This document shows, piece by piece, positions 23,186-36,200 of a DNA stretch of 64,000 nt (positions within the stretch are counted from its first letter, which is position 1; each line of letters opens with the position of its first letter). This DNA comes from Raffaelea ambrosiae (taxonomy: Eukaryota > Ascomycota > Sordariomycetes > Ophiostomatales > Ophiostomataceae): contig PCDI01000005.1 of assembly GCA_002778195.1 (NCBI GenBank), forward strand, positions 489,351 to 553,350, given 5' to 3'. A program made the position numbers and the translations under genes. The notes below the pieces were generated by a model that worked only from the letters and a program-made list of their open reading frames with translations, was not told where the DNA came from and did no database searches.

Positions 23186-26100
23186 TCATTTGCCTCTGGA
23201 TGGGCGGTCTTCATGGTGGCGATGATGGAAATCATCGTGGTGGTGATGGTCGTGATGGTCGTCGTGAAGGCGGTCATCGTCGGACAATTCGTCAATATGC
23301 GTCGTCGGGCTTCCCTGTTTCGGCGTCGACGGGCCAGTAGCAAGCACAGTCGATGAAGCCAAGCTTGCGTAGCCTTCGGAGTGATCATCGCCAGCCCGTG
23401 GCTTGTTTGAGCTACTGCCAATGTGCGCCTGCCTCATAAGCTGGTTCGCCCTGGCGGTAGCATCGCGGGCAGCCACTGCAGCCTGCTCTGCTTGGGATTG
23501 TTTCTCCCACATTGACGCATATCGACCCTTCAGGGCGAGCAGCTCGTTGTGGGTGCCTCTCTCGACAATGGCACCGGCGTGGAGAACAATGATCTGGTCT
23601 GCATGGGTGATGGTTGACAGCCGGTGACTGAAAGGGGTATGTGTTGTTAGTACAAGAGCTCCGTATAACAACGAAAAAAAATTGACAAAAAAAGATGATC
23701 ACAACAACAAAAAAAAATGGGGGGGTGTAATCAACATACGCAATGATAAGCAGAGTGCGGTCTTGACCAAGGCTTCCACCACGGATGAGCTTGGCCTGGA
23801 TCTGCTGCTCAGTTTCACTGTCAAGAGCCGACGTCGCCTCGTCCAGCATGATGATCTTGGGGTTCTTCAAGATCGTTCGTGCAATGGCAACGCGCTGCTT
23901 CTCACCGCCACTCAAGCGAGTACCACGGTCGCCAACCTTGGTGTCGTAGCCGTCAGGGAAGGACAGAATACGATCGTGGATGCTGGCTGCACGGCACGCC
24001 TCGTAGACTTCCTCATCCGACACGTTCGGGTTGGCGTACTTGAGATTGTACATAATCGTCTCGTTGAACAGGATTGTGTCCTGGGGCACGACACCGATGT
24101 GGCGCCGAACCGAATCAATGGTCACGTCCTTAACATTATGGTCGTCAATCTCAATTTTGCCATTCTGACAGTTATAGTAGCGGAACATGAGCCGGAAAAT
24201 GGTGGATTTGCCACCGCCTGATTCGCCCACAAAGGCAGTCGTAGTGCCGGGCGAACAGTCGAATGAGAGATCGCGCAAAGCGGTGCGTTTCCTGTCGTAG
24301 TTGAACTGGACATTCGTCCACCGAATGTGGCCGCCGCATTCCGACAACGGCGGCACGCCGGGACGGTCAACAACAGTGGGCTGGATTTTGAACAGCTCCA
24401 AGAGCCGCTCGCCAGAGATCATGGCCTGCTGAACGGTCCGGTAAAAGGAGCCGAAGAAGTTCAGGGGTCCCTGCAACTGGCCGAGATAAGTAATCATCAC
24501 GACAAAATCGCCAATGGAGCGCAAGCCCTGGGTGACCTCGACAGCAGCCACCAAGAGCATGACAAGAATGCCGCACATAAAAACGAGCGACTGGCAGATG
24601 TACATGTTGTTCATGCCCCAGGTGACCTTGGCTTCGGCTGACTGGAAGCTGCGGATGGCATTGCGGTAACGGTTGAACTCGAAAGCTTCGGCGTTGAAGT
24701 ACTTGACGGTTTCGTAGCTGGTGATGGAATCGTTCTTGACTGCTTCTTCTTCGCGGTCTGCATTGACCATGTCACGCCGCAGGTCCGCGCGCGTGGAGGC
24801 CATCTTGACCGTCATGTGCAGGTAGAAAACGGTAATGACGGCTGCGATGGTGGCGTAGATGGCACCAAAGCGGATGAGAAAGTAGACGATGGCGACAAAG
24901 AGATCGATCAGCATGGGGAAGACCTGGAAGGTGACCTGCTCCAGGAAGGAATTGATGGAGGCGCCCTTGTTGAGAGCGGACAGCACCTCACCCGTGCGCT
25001 TGCCAAGGTGAAAGTCAAGGGAGAGGGAGTGCACATGTTCAAAGGCGGCGGTCGTCAAGGCACGGTAGGAATACTGCGACACGGGGATCCAGAGAAGGGC
25101 ACGCACGGAGCCCAACAAGCCAGACTGGCCCTGAAGCACCTTGTAGACGACGAGAATCAGAATCTCCAGCCACGGCATTCCCGCATTGGCCTCGAATGCG
25201 TCGGTGATGTTACCGATCTGGTTTGGCACCAGGAAGTTGACGACGCGCTGGACAACCAGAATCAGGAAGCAGACGAGGACAACCATCTGCAAGTTTGTCT
25301 GGTCGCGGGGCCAGAGGTAGGGGAAGAACAGCGAGTAGCTCGTCACGTACTCCCACCACGTCTTGTGCGGCAGGTTCTTGGGCCGATAGAAGCCATTTTC
25401 TTCGTCCTCGGCTTCGTCATGGTTCTGACTATGCGAGTCCGCGGCCGAGCCGTTAGCACAGCCGTTAGCAGAGCCGTTGGACAGGCCGTTTGCATGTCCG
25501 TTGGTTGTTCCCACCGAGGCACTCTTCGAATGGCCATTGGCCGCTCTCCTGCGAACAGCATGGTAGCCAAGATGGCTCTTGCTGCTCACAAGGGGTGTCC
25601 GTTCATCGACGTCGCTGTGATCGCTGTGGTCGCTATGATCGCTGTGTTCATCGTGCTCATCGTGCTCATCGTGCTCATCGTGCTCATCGTGTACGGTGCG
25701 GTCTGTTTCGTCGCTTGCTTCGCTCTGGGTGTCGGACGCAGCGAGTTGGCCATCCCGCTCGAGTTTCTCGCGGAATTTGATGCTTCGGGACAGGAAAATG
25801 GACGAGTATATGGACAGTAGAATGAACAGAAAAACCAGGCGGCTAGCGGCAATGGCAACGTCGATAAAGTCCCACTTGTCGGGACCATCGACTATGGCCC
25901 AGATGTCACGGACAACGCTGAGCAGAACCTGGTGGCGACCGCTGACGCGGACGACGTTGGTGACGCAGATGGCGATTTCGTAGACCAGGGCCACGGCCCA
26001 GAAGGTGGCGACGGACTTTGTCGGGGTCCAGTCGGCTTCCAGGAGACATATGAGAACGTAGAGATGGATGAAGATGCCCGAAATGAGGTAGACCTGTAGA

Positions 26101-26841
26101 GGGAAACGCGTGTAAGTTATGTGTAAGTTATCCCGTCATTTTGGCAGGCAGACGATGGCAGGCTCGCAGGATGGAGGGGGGAAGATGTGTAGAAAGGCCC
26201 GGCCAGTCATATATGACAGGTCCTATAAGATGGCCCCCAGGGGGGGCCAAGGTTGCATGCACAGGGCAGCAAATGCGAGGCACCTGCAGGACGCTTGCAG
26301 GGCCGGCATCGCGCTGTGGACGAAATGCAGGCCAAAGGTGCAGACACAAAAGGTATAGGCAAGATATAGGGCGGCGATATAGGCGAGATGTAGGCGAGAT
26401 GTAGGCGAGATGTAGGCAAGATGTAGGCAAGGTGTAGGCAAGACTTACACATGCTTCTTCGCCGCACCACCATCCGTACTGGTTCTCGGGGTTTCTCGAC
26501 TCGGTGACGGCATGGAGGGCAATGTCGACGATCTGGAGCAGAAAGCTGAGAACGATGCAAATGGCGCTGTACGTGTAGACGCGACGGACGGGCCGTCCAA
26601 CTTCGAGATTGGGGGTGTAGGTGACGCTGACGGTGTCCTGGGACTTTCGACGCGTCGCTGGCAGGGGCCGGCCGCCGGGGCCGGTGGTGGCAGGCTGTAT
26701 GGGCCGAGCGTTGCGCTTGACGTCCAGGATGCTGTTGACAGCGATGGACGTGACGAAGACGATCAGCAGCAGGAGGCCGTACCAGACCTCCAGGCGGTAG
26801 AGAACAGCCTCGGGCCAAAACTTTGCCACAGAGGGGGCCAT
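23186..26841 (-). CDS. hmt1: HMT1-type half-size ABC transporter (vacuolar heavy-metal tolerance family)
   Basis: Exons 26841-26449, 26093-23740 and 23627-23186 join to 1062 residues (introns 26094-26448 and 23628-23739). An N-terminal set of extra helices (WYGLLLLIVFVTSIAVNSIL onward) precedes one six-helix ABC membrane domain, as in fission yeast Hmt1 and related mitochondrial Atm1-like proteins. The nucleotide-binding domain has Walker A GESGGGKST (about residue 754), the signature LSGGEKQR (about 854), Walker B IIMLDEATSALD and the H-loop IAHRLST, which the last intron splits. Hmt1 proteins move glutathione or phytochelatin-type conjugates into the vacuole or related compartments; the substrate here is inferred. 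Two oddities are a cytosolic linker with DEH and SDH triplets around 25614-25692 and a C-terminal tail of clustered His and Asp encoded around 23199-23273. Confidence 0.88.
25614..25692 (-). repeat. Coding 9-bp repeat giving DEH/SDH triplets
   Basis: A 9-base unit (ATCGTGCTC on the + strand and a related GATCGCTGT form) is repeated about eight times within the ABC transporter exon. It encodes alternating DEH then SDH triplets in a cytosolic linker before the membrane core. Confidence 0.85.
26350..26442 (-). repeat. 11-bp minisatellite inside ABC transporter intron 1
   Basis: Five or more copies of GATGTAGGCGA and variants, plus degenerate flanking copies, lie immediately inside the 5' end of the 355-base first intron, next to the GTAAGT donor. 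Confidence 0.85.
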
Positions 26842-27333
26842 GACGCAGGCGACCTCGTGAGGCGCTGGGCGGATGGACTGACGACTCGACTGAGACTGTG
26901 AGTGATCTGGAGACGCGAGAGGCGAGCAGACGACAAGACGAGGTCAGCGCAGGCTCAACCGGAGGCCAATGGCAGATGCGGGCGACGAGAGGGGGGGTGT
27001 TGGTGGTGGTAGTTGGGATTGGGATTCGGGGTCTCGGGACATGTCTAACCTCCCCTGCAAAACCTCCCCGCCCCAGACCAGGGTGTTTCTGAATCTTAGA
27101 ACAGCGGAGGTGAAGTTCGACAGAGCATTGTAGAGGGCTCTACAAGATGCCGAGAGAGGGAAAGAGAGAAGGGGGAGGAGGAGGGAGAAAGAAAAAGCTA
27201 GTAGAGAAGACGAGAAAGGTAGGGAGAAGGGAGGAAGAGAAGGGGGAAAAGAAGAAGAAAAAAAAAACAGGAGAGGAGGAGAGAAGGCGGAGGGACAAAG
27301 GAGGAGACGAGACGAAGAGTAGGTAAGAGAAGG

Positions 27334-27402
27334 CAGCAGTAGCGGTAGCGGTAGCAGTAGCAGCAGCAGTAGCCGGTACAGTAGCAGTAGCAGTAGGGAT
27401 AG
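27334..27402. repeat. AGCAGT/AGCGGT hexamer-like repeat
   Basis: Interrupted runs of AGCAGT and GGTAGC units in purine-rich sequence upstream of the ABC transporter gene. Confidence 0.7.
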
Positions 27403-28759
27403 GTAGGGAGCAGCAGGGACACAGCGAGAGACTGGACCGAAATAGCAGGCGAGATAGCAGAGGTAGCAGCAGAAAAGAGGGCCGCACAAGACAAGGCCAC
27501 GAGGAGGCTGAGGCAAGGACGCACGAGCATGGAGCAGAGTAGAAGCAGACTCGAAGCAGACTCTGGAAACAAAATTCGGGATAGAATCGAAAGACTGAGC
27601 AGGGCGGAGCAGAACACACCTCCAGGCAGTCGCCTTTACAAATGGATCATGTCTTGCTGCCGACGGCTCTCAGCGGTGGCAATTCAGGACAATTGAGCGA
27701 ACGAAGCCTGCAAGAAGACTCGCAGTGTTAGCACGGGCAGCAGCGCACCGGCAGAACGAGAAACTAAAAAAATAAAAAATAAAAGGATAAAAAAAGAATT
27801 AAAAAAATAGAGGCCCCAGAAAAAGGGCCCCAGAAAATGCCCAGAAAATGCAGGCCAGAGGCGCCGCCATGGAGATTCTCGCGGTCTGGACGACTGGGCG
27901 ATGGGGACGACTGGTCCAAAAGGCCACAATGGCTGATGGTACATAGTAGATTGGTGGGGCAGGTGACGGATACACACCAAGTGGCGAAACCCACTTCTTC
28001 TAAATAGACCCTGTCTAGGCCGAATAAACACGCGAAAGCAGGACGGTGACCGACGCCAGGCCTTAATAAAGGTCGGCTTTAGGGCAAGGTTGGCTGGGCT
28101 AGCGTTTGTCTAAGACGGGACGGGGGGGAGGGGGGGTGTGCAGAAGAGCCACGGGCACCGCTTGGAGGAGGAGGGCAAGGACGAGACGAGCAGGCGATCT
28201 GTCTGGATCGGCCGTGGGTGTGTGCGCGTGGTGGAGGGCGTGGCGGGAGAGGGTGTGTTTGACGGGCTGGGTGCGGGTTGTTTAGAGGGCGTTTGGAGGC
28301 GGATGTTTGGGGGTGGGAGTCTGGAGGCGGGTCTTGGAGGCGCAAGTGATGTGTTTGTGTTCCCAAGCCAAGGCCAGGTGACCGGGGGGCGAGGAAGAGA
28401 GCGAGGGAGGGAGCGAGGGCGGAAGAGAGCGAGAGGACAAGAGAACAGAAGTCCGAGACCAGAAGTCCAGGCCCAGAAGCCCAGTTTAATTCCAGCAGAA
28501 GAAAACAAGCAGAAATCAAGCAATCAAGAAAAACAACGGGGCTGATGGAGACCGCAATTGATACGAGAAAACAGAACGGAAGGCGCTGGTGAAATTGGGT
28601 GTCTTACCGGCGGGCTATTGCCGAAGAAGAAAGCGTGTAAGTGTGAGGTGAGCCTGGCGATGGCAGCACTGCGGATGGTGCTGAGGCGTTGCTAGATGTC
28701 GGGGTTTTTTTTTTTCCTTTTTTCGTGATGTTTGTTCTGGGCTGGCTGGGTGGGCGGCT

Positions 28760-28840
28760 TCGAGAATGGTCTTCGAGAATGGCCTTTGAGAATGGTCTTC
28801 GAGAATGGTCTTCGAGAATGGTCTTTGAGAATGGTCTACC
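28760..28840. repeat. 13-bp tandem repeat (GAGAATGGTCTTC)
   Basis: Six copies of GAGAATGG begin at 28762, 28775, 28788, 28801, 28814 and 28827, exactly 13 bases apart, with small C/T differences. 13 is not a multiple of three, which argues against coding. Confidence 0.92.
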
Positions 28841-30124
28841 AAAGAGAAACAGGACCTGGCAAAAGACAAAAGAGAAAAGAGTGCAGAGAAGAAGCTCGAC
28901 GGGGAAGGGGCGGGAGGTGGCGGCGTATAAAAGAACAATCCAGGGAAGGAGGAAGGCAGGCAAGAAGCCATGAAGAGGTCTGAGGCCGGCCGTGAGAAGG
29001 AAGGTACAACTCACCAGGACCTGCCAAAAAAGAAAGGAAACGGCCGCGGGCTCTGCGCAAACAATAAATTGCCGAACAATTAAATACAATAAAATCGGAC
29101 AACAAAACACTCGTACACAACACAAATCAGGCAAGTGAACAGCTTGTCTACGCGAATCAGAGCTATGAACAAGCAACTCTGGATGCGACAGGGAAGGCGA
29201 GAAGCATCCCAGGTAGACACACAAAAGCATAAAAAGCTAAAAACCACACATCATACAAGCACCCAAATGGTTGTCGTCTCCCGTCGTGCAGACAGCAAAT
29301 AGGGCGGCTGCCGGAGGGGGGGGGAGGCACGACTGGCGGACAGGGGTCAACCCAGCCGCAGGCGAGCCAATTGGTGCGGACGGCCGAGCTACTCATTCGT
29401 ACCGGGAGGAGGTATCTTAACGCAGGAGTCGCAGCGAAGAGGTACCTTGCATTTCGCTCGCCTGGAATCGGAGACGAGCCAGACGCAAGGAGAACCGGCC
29501 GGCGACACTCGTTGGCTCCGCTACGAGAGACGGCCAGGCAGAGGAATGCGAGAAAGAAAGGAATGGACGGGGATGAAGGAGAGAGAACTAACCGTTGATG
29601 AGAAATAACGAGAGAGTCAAAGGACGGGAAATGAAGGGCAGGGACACAGAAAGAACGGCCCTAGACGGTGAACGCACATGGTACCATGTACTATCTGTCA
29701 ACTACACCGCAGGCAGTTATCTCACATGCAAAGTGGTATTCCCTGCTGTCCGGGAGCGTGGGCGCAAGGGAAGGAGCGATGGATCGAGGGACAGGGCGGC
29801 CAGGCCGTCAAGCGGACGCCAGGGACGGTTCGAGGTAGAGTGCTGCACGGCATGCGTCGACTTGCCACGCTCTTGCGCTTGCCAGAAGGCAGCAGAGGGC
29901 CGTGTGCGTGCCTGCCGCCACACAGGCCATATGGCAAGAAGCGGTGGACCGCTAAACGAGGCAAGAGCGACCCGCGGACCGGCCGTTGTGGGCAGGCGCG
30001 GGAGCCCTGAGCAGCGGTTGTATCCAGGGAAGAAGGAGCTGTGTGCTATGTAGCACCCCGTGCACAGGAAGCATCTCACATATTGATATCTTACGTCGCC
30101 CCGTCTCATAACTAGTAATATCCC

Positions 30125-30188
30125 GTAGCGTCTCGTAGCATCTCATAGCATCTCATAGCATCGCATCGCATCGCATAGCATCTCACAT
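30125..30188. repeat. 10-bp tandem repeat (TAGCATCTCA)
   Basis: Several copies of a 10-base unit with an internal short run of CATCG. Confidence 0.85.
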
Positions 30189-30585
30189 AGTCTCAGACTC
30201 TTTTGTTTCCTTTGTGCCTGTCTAGCTTGTGTCGCGACAGACCCTGCCGGCTCCGTGCTCTCCAACTGCGAGCCATCATATCTTTCTCCGTCTCCTTTCT
30301 ACCTAATCATGTTTGTTTCATTTTAAAACAGCCGCTGTGGCAGTGCACCATTGGCGGCTCTTAACACCCCCTCCATTCCACGTCACGTCCCCGCCCATCT
30401 CACATACAGCTCCTGCCATACTCGTACACACATCCTCTCATAGGATCAGCCTCTGTCGATTCTTCAACTTTGCGCCTTAGCTCTCCGACGATCTTCGGCG
30501 ATTTCGTTTCGTCAGGTCGAATCAACAGCCAGCCCGCCGCCGCGTCTTTCTGCTTCCACTTCCCAAAAGAGAGGGAGGACATGGG

Positions 30586-30612
30586 GACACACACACACAC
30601 ACACACACACAC
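30586..30612. repeat. AC dinucleotide microsatellite
   Basis: An uninterrupted AC run of about 27 bases, followed shortly by a CG-rich alternating stretch. Confidence 0.9.
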
Positions 30613-33204
30613 GCTCTCTCCCAGATGCACGCGCGCGCGCATGCACACACGCACAGTAAGCGGTCTCAGACCCGGGGCCGCTCTTTTGTTCTCTCTAATC
30701 TATTGCCTTTTCATTGCTTCTTTCTGGCTGCAGATGGCGGCGCTGCAGGTCGTCGTGCGAACCAGCCTAGATTGTGGTCGTCTGACTGGTCGATGGCCTG
30801 CTCTGGTCCTGACTACGGTTAGTCCTCATGACTTCTGGGTCTGGTCTTGTGCTGGTGTGGTTCTGGTGTGGTTCTGGTCCGGGTCTTGGCTGGGTCTTCT
30901 CTGGGTCTTGATCTGGCGGGTCTCTGGCTCGGCCTCCTCGCTGGGCCTGACCTGACTGCTCCTCTTTGTCTGTGTTGACCCTAGTCTGAGCTCACAATGG
31001 CATGGTGGCCGGCATTCTCTGGCCTGTCAGCTTGGCCTGTCAACATGGCCTGTCATGTTGGCTGGCCTCTGAGTTGGGCCTCCATCCCGGCTTCCATGCC
31101 GGCCTTCATGCCGGCCTCCATGTCGGGCCTCCATTTCCGGCCGCTGTCGTTTAGGGGTTCTGTCTGCGGCCTGTCATCTCCTGGTAGCACCCGTGATACC
31201 TCCTGGTGACCCCTCTGGTATGAGTATATTTGGCACTTCTGGCGCCTTGGGCAACACCTCGAGAGCACGTCTGACAACCTTTGCCCGAACCAGCAAAACT
31301 AATGCATGCGCGCTTGCTTCTTCTCGCTTCATCGCCCGATGTCTTCGCGTCTCTGCGCCTCCGCCGCGTCGTCTTTGCGTCCTCTGCCTAGAGAGGGCTG
31401 AGTGAGAACCAGGCAGGAAACACGACAGGAAACACGAGGCAGCCACCTCCTGCATCTCCATCACTTTCACATCGTCACGCCCGCAGCATCATATTGCCTC
31501 CCGTCATGCTGTCTGCCTAATGCCAGCTGCCACAAAGTCCCCGACAAAGTCCCAGGCAGAGTCTCGGCCCATCAGCCCAGTCACACCATCATTCAATCTC
31601 TTGCTCGACCAAAGAGTCCCAATGCAGCAGGCGTGGAAGATTCCAGCGTACGACAGTGTGCGATGTACGGTATATGCAGCCGTTGACTGTCGCCAGTGGC
31701 CGACGTCAACAACAGGTCAAGTAAAGTCTGGGACGGCACGGCTGGCTGAAAGAGGGTCTTCTCCCCTCCTTCGCCTGGCTCTTGCAACCTTCGTGCCCAC
31801 CCTTCCCCCTGGTCGCTGCAGCCCCCGCGGTACCAAACCGGCCATACGGGTGGCATCCTGCGCCTTGGGAAGTGGGTGCTGCAGCATGTGCCATTGCTGC
31901 ACGCTTCAATCACTCTCGTGGCGGTGAGCACACCACCACTCTGCCGCCAGCACATACCGCGTATCTTTCATAGAACCCGACTATTGGCCATGCAAGCATG
32001 ACGGTATCTTACAAGACGAGGAATACACTTGCTTGCACATACGATGTGCGAGCAGACCCGGGACGCAACGCGCAGGCCAGAGGTGGGCTGGCCAGGTGGA
32101 GAGGCGTGCCGCTATCAAAGAAGCAGAGAAGATCCAAACCCTTCAAAGCCAAGCACTCCGCAGCCCTCTCGTCACAGTCTAACAATGCGTTCCGCCGTGC
32201 CGTCCGAGGGGCGGGAAGACCAGCCAATGCATGGAACACCAACGTCGGTCGTTCTGGATGAGCCGCCCGCCGAGACTCAGTTGCATCCGCCATGCGAGGT
32301 GTAGGTAGTTGTAGGTGTACTTGGAAGTCTCGAAAGTCTGCTTACAAGTCTACTTGTATGTTGATCTCCTTGCAAGTCCACTTACAAGCCTACTACTTGT
32401 ATTGCTTGCGTCTCAATATCGCGTTCTACATACATAGTAGTAGGAGTGCGTAGGTCCCCCTTTCTTCCTGCCGTTCCTGTCTTACTATTGGCACCCTCTG
32501 CAGGCGTGTGGCATCGTCGCTGGGTCCGGGTCCGCCATATGCCGACGGCCGGACAATTAGGCATCCCCTGCCATGCAGCCAATTGCACGCAAGTCAGTTC
32601 TGGCACACACACATAATGAATGACAAAAGGACACCAACGGAAGCTGCGCTGCACGCAGCTGCACAGAGATGTGCAGAAATGTACAAGTGCCCTGTGCCAG
32701 CCACTTGTGTCATAGGGCATTGCCCACCCAAAAACCAATTCGCCGGGTGGCCACCCAGCCGGCCAATCCAGCCAATCAAGCCTATCCAGCCAATCCAAGC
32801 AACCCTATCCCCTCCACCGAAACCTATGGCTACCGCATCTTCCCTTTTTACAGCAGCCATGTGCCCGCCAGCCCAGATTCTGTCCGAGGCTTTCTGTCCC
32901 AGCATTTCCCCGGCTGTGCTCACCGACTCGACAGAGCCGACGCGGAATGGAGGCGCCATGCAGGCTCGACACAGAGTCGGCGCGGAAGTGATGCACACTA
33001 ACACCGTACTGACGCAGACTGGACACATGGGCGCAGCGACACATGGACACAGACACAGACACAGACAAATTGGACGCATAGTTACTAGACACCTAACTAG
33101 CCACAATAGTTCACAACACGAAGCACACCTATCACGACGATAAATTTCCAGCACCCGCCGGCGAACAAAAGCAAGAAAAGCGAGAGAAAAAGTTACAAAC
33201 TGTT

Positions 33205-33271
33205 CCAAACAAGCCAAACAAGCCAAACAAGCCAGAACGGCCAGAACGGCCAGAACGGCCAGAACGGCCAA
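33205..33271. repeat. 9-bp tandem repeat that changes unit midway
   Basis: The array begins as AAGCCAAAC units and changes to GGCCAGAAC units while the 9-base phase is kept, so it looks like one array with two sub-families. Confidence 0.9.
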
Positions 33272-36200
33272 GACGAGCAAAAAAAAAGCTGGCGGGCAGG
33301 GCATCCGGCCCAGAAGATCCCAGAAGATGACAGTGCGCCGAAACAACTGCCCGAAACGACGCAAAATATGCTCTACCGTGTATCTTACACCGTAGAAGCG
33401 GCAGGCTAGGGCGACCGGTGTGCGCCTGGTGGAGCTTTCTCTGGAGCTTCCGTCTTCAATCAGAAACACGGGATTTGCCTGCCGATCGTCTCGCTGTCCC
33501 AGTCTCGCTGTCCCAGACCCGTGTTTCCCAGGCCGTCTGCATGGACGGCATCATACTGCTTGTGAGAAAAACTCAGGAAAATCAGGACAGCCGTGAGATG
33601 GAGGGACGGATCATCCAGCCCTGCCGCGGTTGGTGGTGAAGGTTCGGGTGAGGGCGCTTCGTCTGGTGAAAGGGTCTGGCCAGCTCCAGACCTTGTTGAA
33701 AGGTACTTGGCGCAGGCACTGGTGCACGCTTGTTGAATCCACACACACACCCACACACGTACTTTGTACATACGTAGTAGTACGAGTACGGAAGACTGTG
33801 TTATTCGGCGCCCAATCCGTACCCAGCTGGGCAAAGACGGACAAGACACAAAAGAAGACACAAGCATAATGCAAACAAGGCACAAGGCTTGTGTACTCGT
33901 ACTCGCATTGTACACACAAGACCAAGCCTGCACAGCCGCCACGGACCCGTCTTCGCCGTCTTGGGTGCCGCATCTGGATGAATCGATCCTACCCACAACC
34001 GCTCGAGCCAGCCCGTTGAGCCAATTGCAATGGCTCTTTTTGGTCCAAGGGGGGGGTTCTCTCGAAAATGCACTTCTAGTTTACTCGTACTCTCAATGAG
34101 CACCTCGGCTTCCAATTCTCGGTGCAATGATCAAGCTCGGTCCATACGCACACGCCAACTACTTGGTACTATGTACATGGTAACTATGGTACACACGATG
34201 CTGGCCTTCCCCTCCTGGCTAGATGCTACGTCAGGGTGCTGCCAGCCCATTATTACCGGCACTGTCAGCGGCAGATGCTTGGCAAGCCGCCCGGCGGCTA
34301 TTTGTTTATACCGTACGTGGAGTGCTGTGTGTTCTGTTCTTTTTCTTTTTTCCCCTCCCTTTTTTCCATTTGTTCTTATTCTGTTTTTGCTTTGCTGGTT
34401 TGGGGGTTGGGGTGTTTCTTTTTTTTTTCTTTTTTTTTCTTTGTTTCTTCTTTTCCCATTGCTCCTAAATTTTCTCGCCTCGTTGCTGCTTGGCGAGTTT
34501 TCGTCCCGTGTGATAGTTCACTTTCAACCATTCGAGCTTCTTGACCGGTCGACATTAGCTTTGACACCTCCCTGTCGGCAGTCTATACTCTCGGCAGAGT
34601 TTTCCAAAGTAACACATAGTTTTCACAAGCGGACCGGCAAATTCCATTCTCATTATAAGCCAGCAGGACGTGCCGTGAATCTGGACTAGAGCGCGCACAT
34701 GAATAATACGACAACTGACATGTGAGAGGTGCGCAGTAAGAAAGAGGTGCAAGAGGGTGCCGCAAGACACGAGGTATACTATGCCATATGCTATAAGCAA
34801 GGCTGAGCCTTCACACACACACACAGCAGATACCCCGTGACCTGGGTGCTGTCACGTCGAGGCTGCGGCGTAAAGCGTGGGCGCGTGTGTGTTCACACCA
34901 TTTCGAGCAAATGGTCGTCGTCGCCTGAGCAGAGGCTGCAAACAGCCGCGTCATGTGTTGAGTCCGTATTATGGAGGGTCGGGTGTGGGAAATACGGAGT
35001 AGATATAGTTAACGAAGCAAGTTGAGACACTACGCCGGCTTTCCTCGGTGCCCCCACGTCGCCGACAATGAGCAGCCCTCAGGCGATGCTTCCGAACAAT
35101 CCCAATGGAAGCTTCTGGCCCCTCGTCCCCTCCCCGGTCCCATACTACTATTACTGTGTATGTATACTATGTAGCTGCCGGCAGAATGGACGTGGGCAAG
35201 TAGAAAAAAAGGAGCTCCAGATGAGGTCATGGAACGAGAGAGACAGGCATACTGTGCAGGGCCTAGAATGCTAACCCATGAGAACTACTAAAGTAATATG
35301 CTGTTGGCAAAAGGAGGCGAATGCAACCAACCGCCAACCACGCGCAAGATACGTGTGTCTGCCTTGGATCACATTGGACAGCAACTGAAGTTGGTTTTCT
35401 ATGCTATGTATAGGGTGCCTCGTGTTCGCAGCAGGGACAGGAGGGTTGCAGCGAGGCCTGGTGGACAATGGCTGCCTGCTCGTAGAACTACTCATCCTAG
35501 GTAACCAATGCTCGTAGTAAATGTGTCTGTCTTGAACGTAACTATATAGCACTGACTACTGTGTACTAAGCATTTCACGGCCTGCCTGCCTTGTTTTTTG
35601 GGTTGTTGTGTTTTGGACTGCGCCCTGTTAACTCATCCGGCCATCTCATGTGTCAGTCGATGTCCTGTCAGCCACAAGCAACACGATCCACACACCACAC
35701 GCAGTTTGGCCCCCAAGAGGGGGGAGAGAGAGAGAGAGAGCCGTTGTACGATGCAATGTTTTTTGCCACATCAAGCCTCGTGCAGCCAACAAGCACAGGG
35801 GGGGGGGGTTGGTTTGGTGCAGCCGGTGGGTGCAGTGTGGTGGCCCGTTGGCCCTACGAGTAAGATCCATAGTAATTACTAACTATAGTAGTTATACAGC
35901 GGCCTGCACACAATACGTGCACGATAACTACTGTACACAGTAAGCTTCTGCAATTGGCTCCCATCGTAGCTTCCGAAAGAGGACTGTGTCGGAATGTGAT
36001 CTGCTGTGCCCTATTGTGACCTGTCCAACCCTCTTAAGACACTGCCCAGGCTGTCCCGGATGGGCAAGCCGGGCCTCCGGGCGAGCGTCCAAAGAAGTAA
36101 AAAAAAAAAGGAAAAAAGAAAAAGAAAAAGAAAAACACATGAGCTTCACACATACGAGTAACTAGACTGCACACACACGCTTGTGCAGAGGTCGAGAAAG

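Noticed and set aside
32594..33469. 291-codon open frame on the minus strand
   Set aside because: It is built largely from the 9-bp array at 33205 (Leu-Ala-Val repeats), CA-type repeats (Cys-Leu runs) and Trp-Ile-Gly repeats, with no domain motif. Repeats with a period divisible by three keep frames open by chance.
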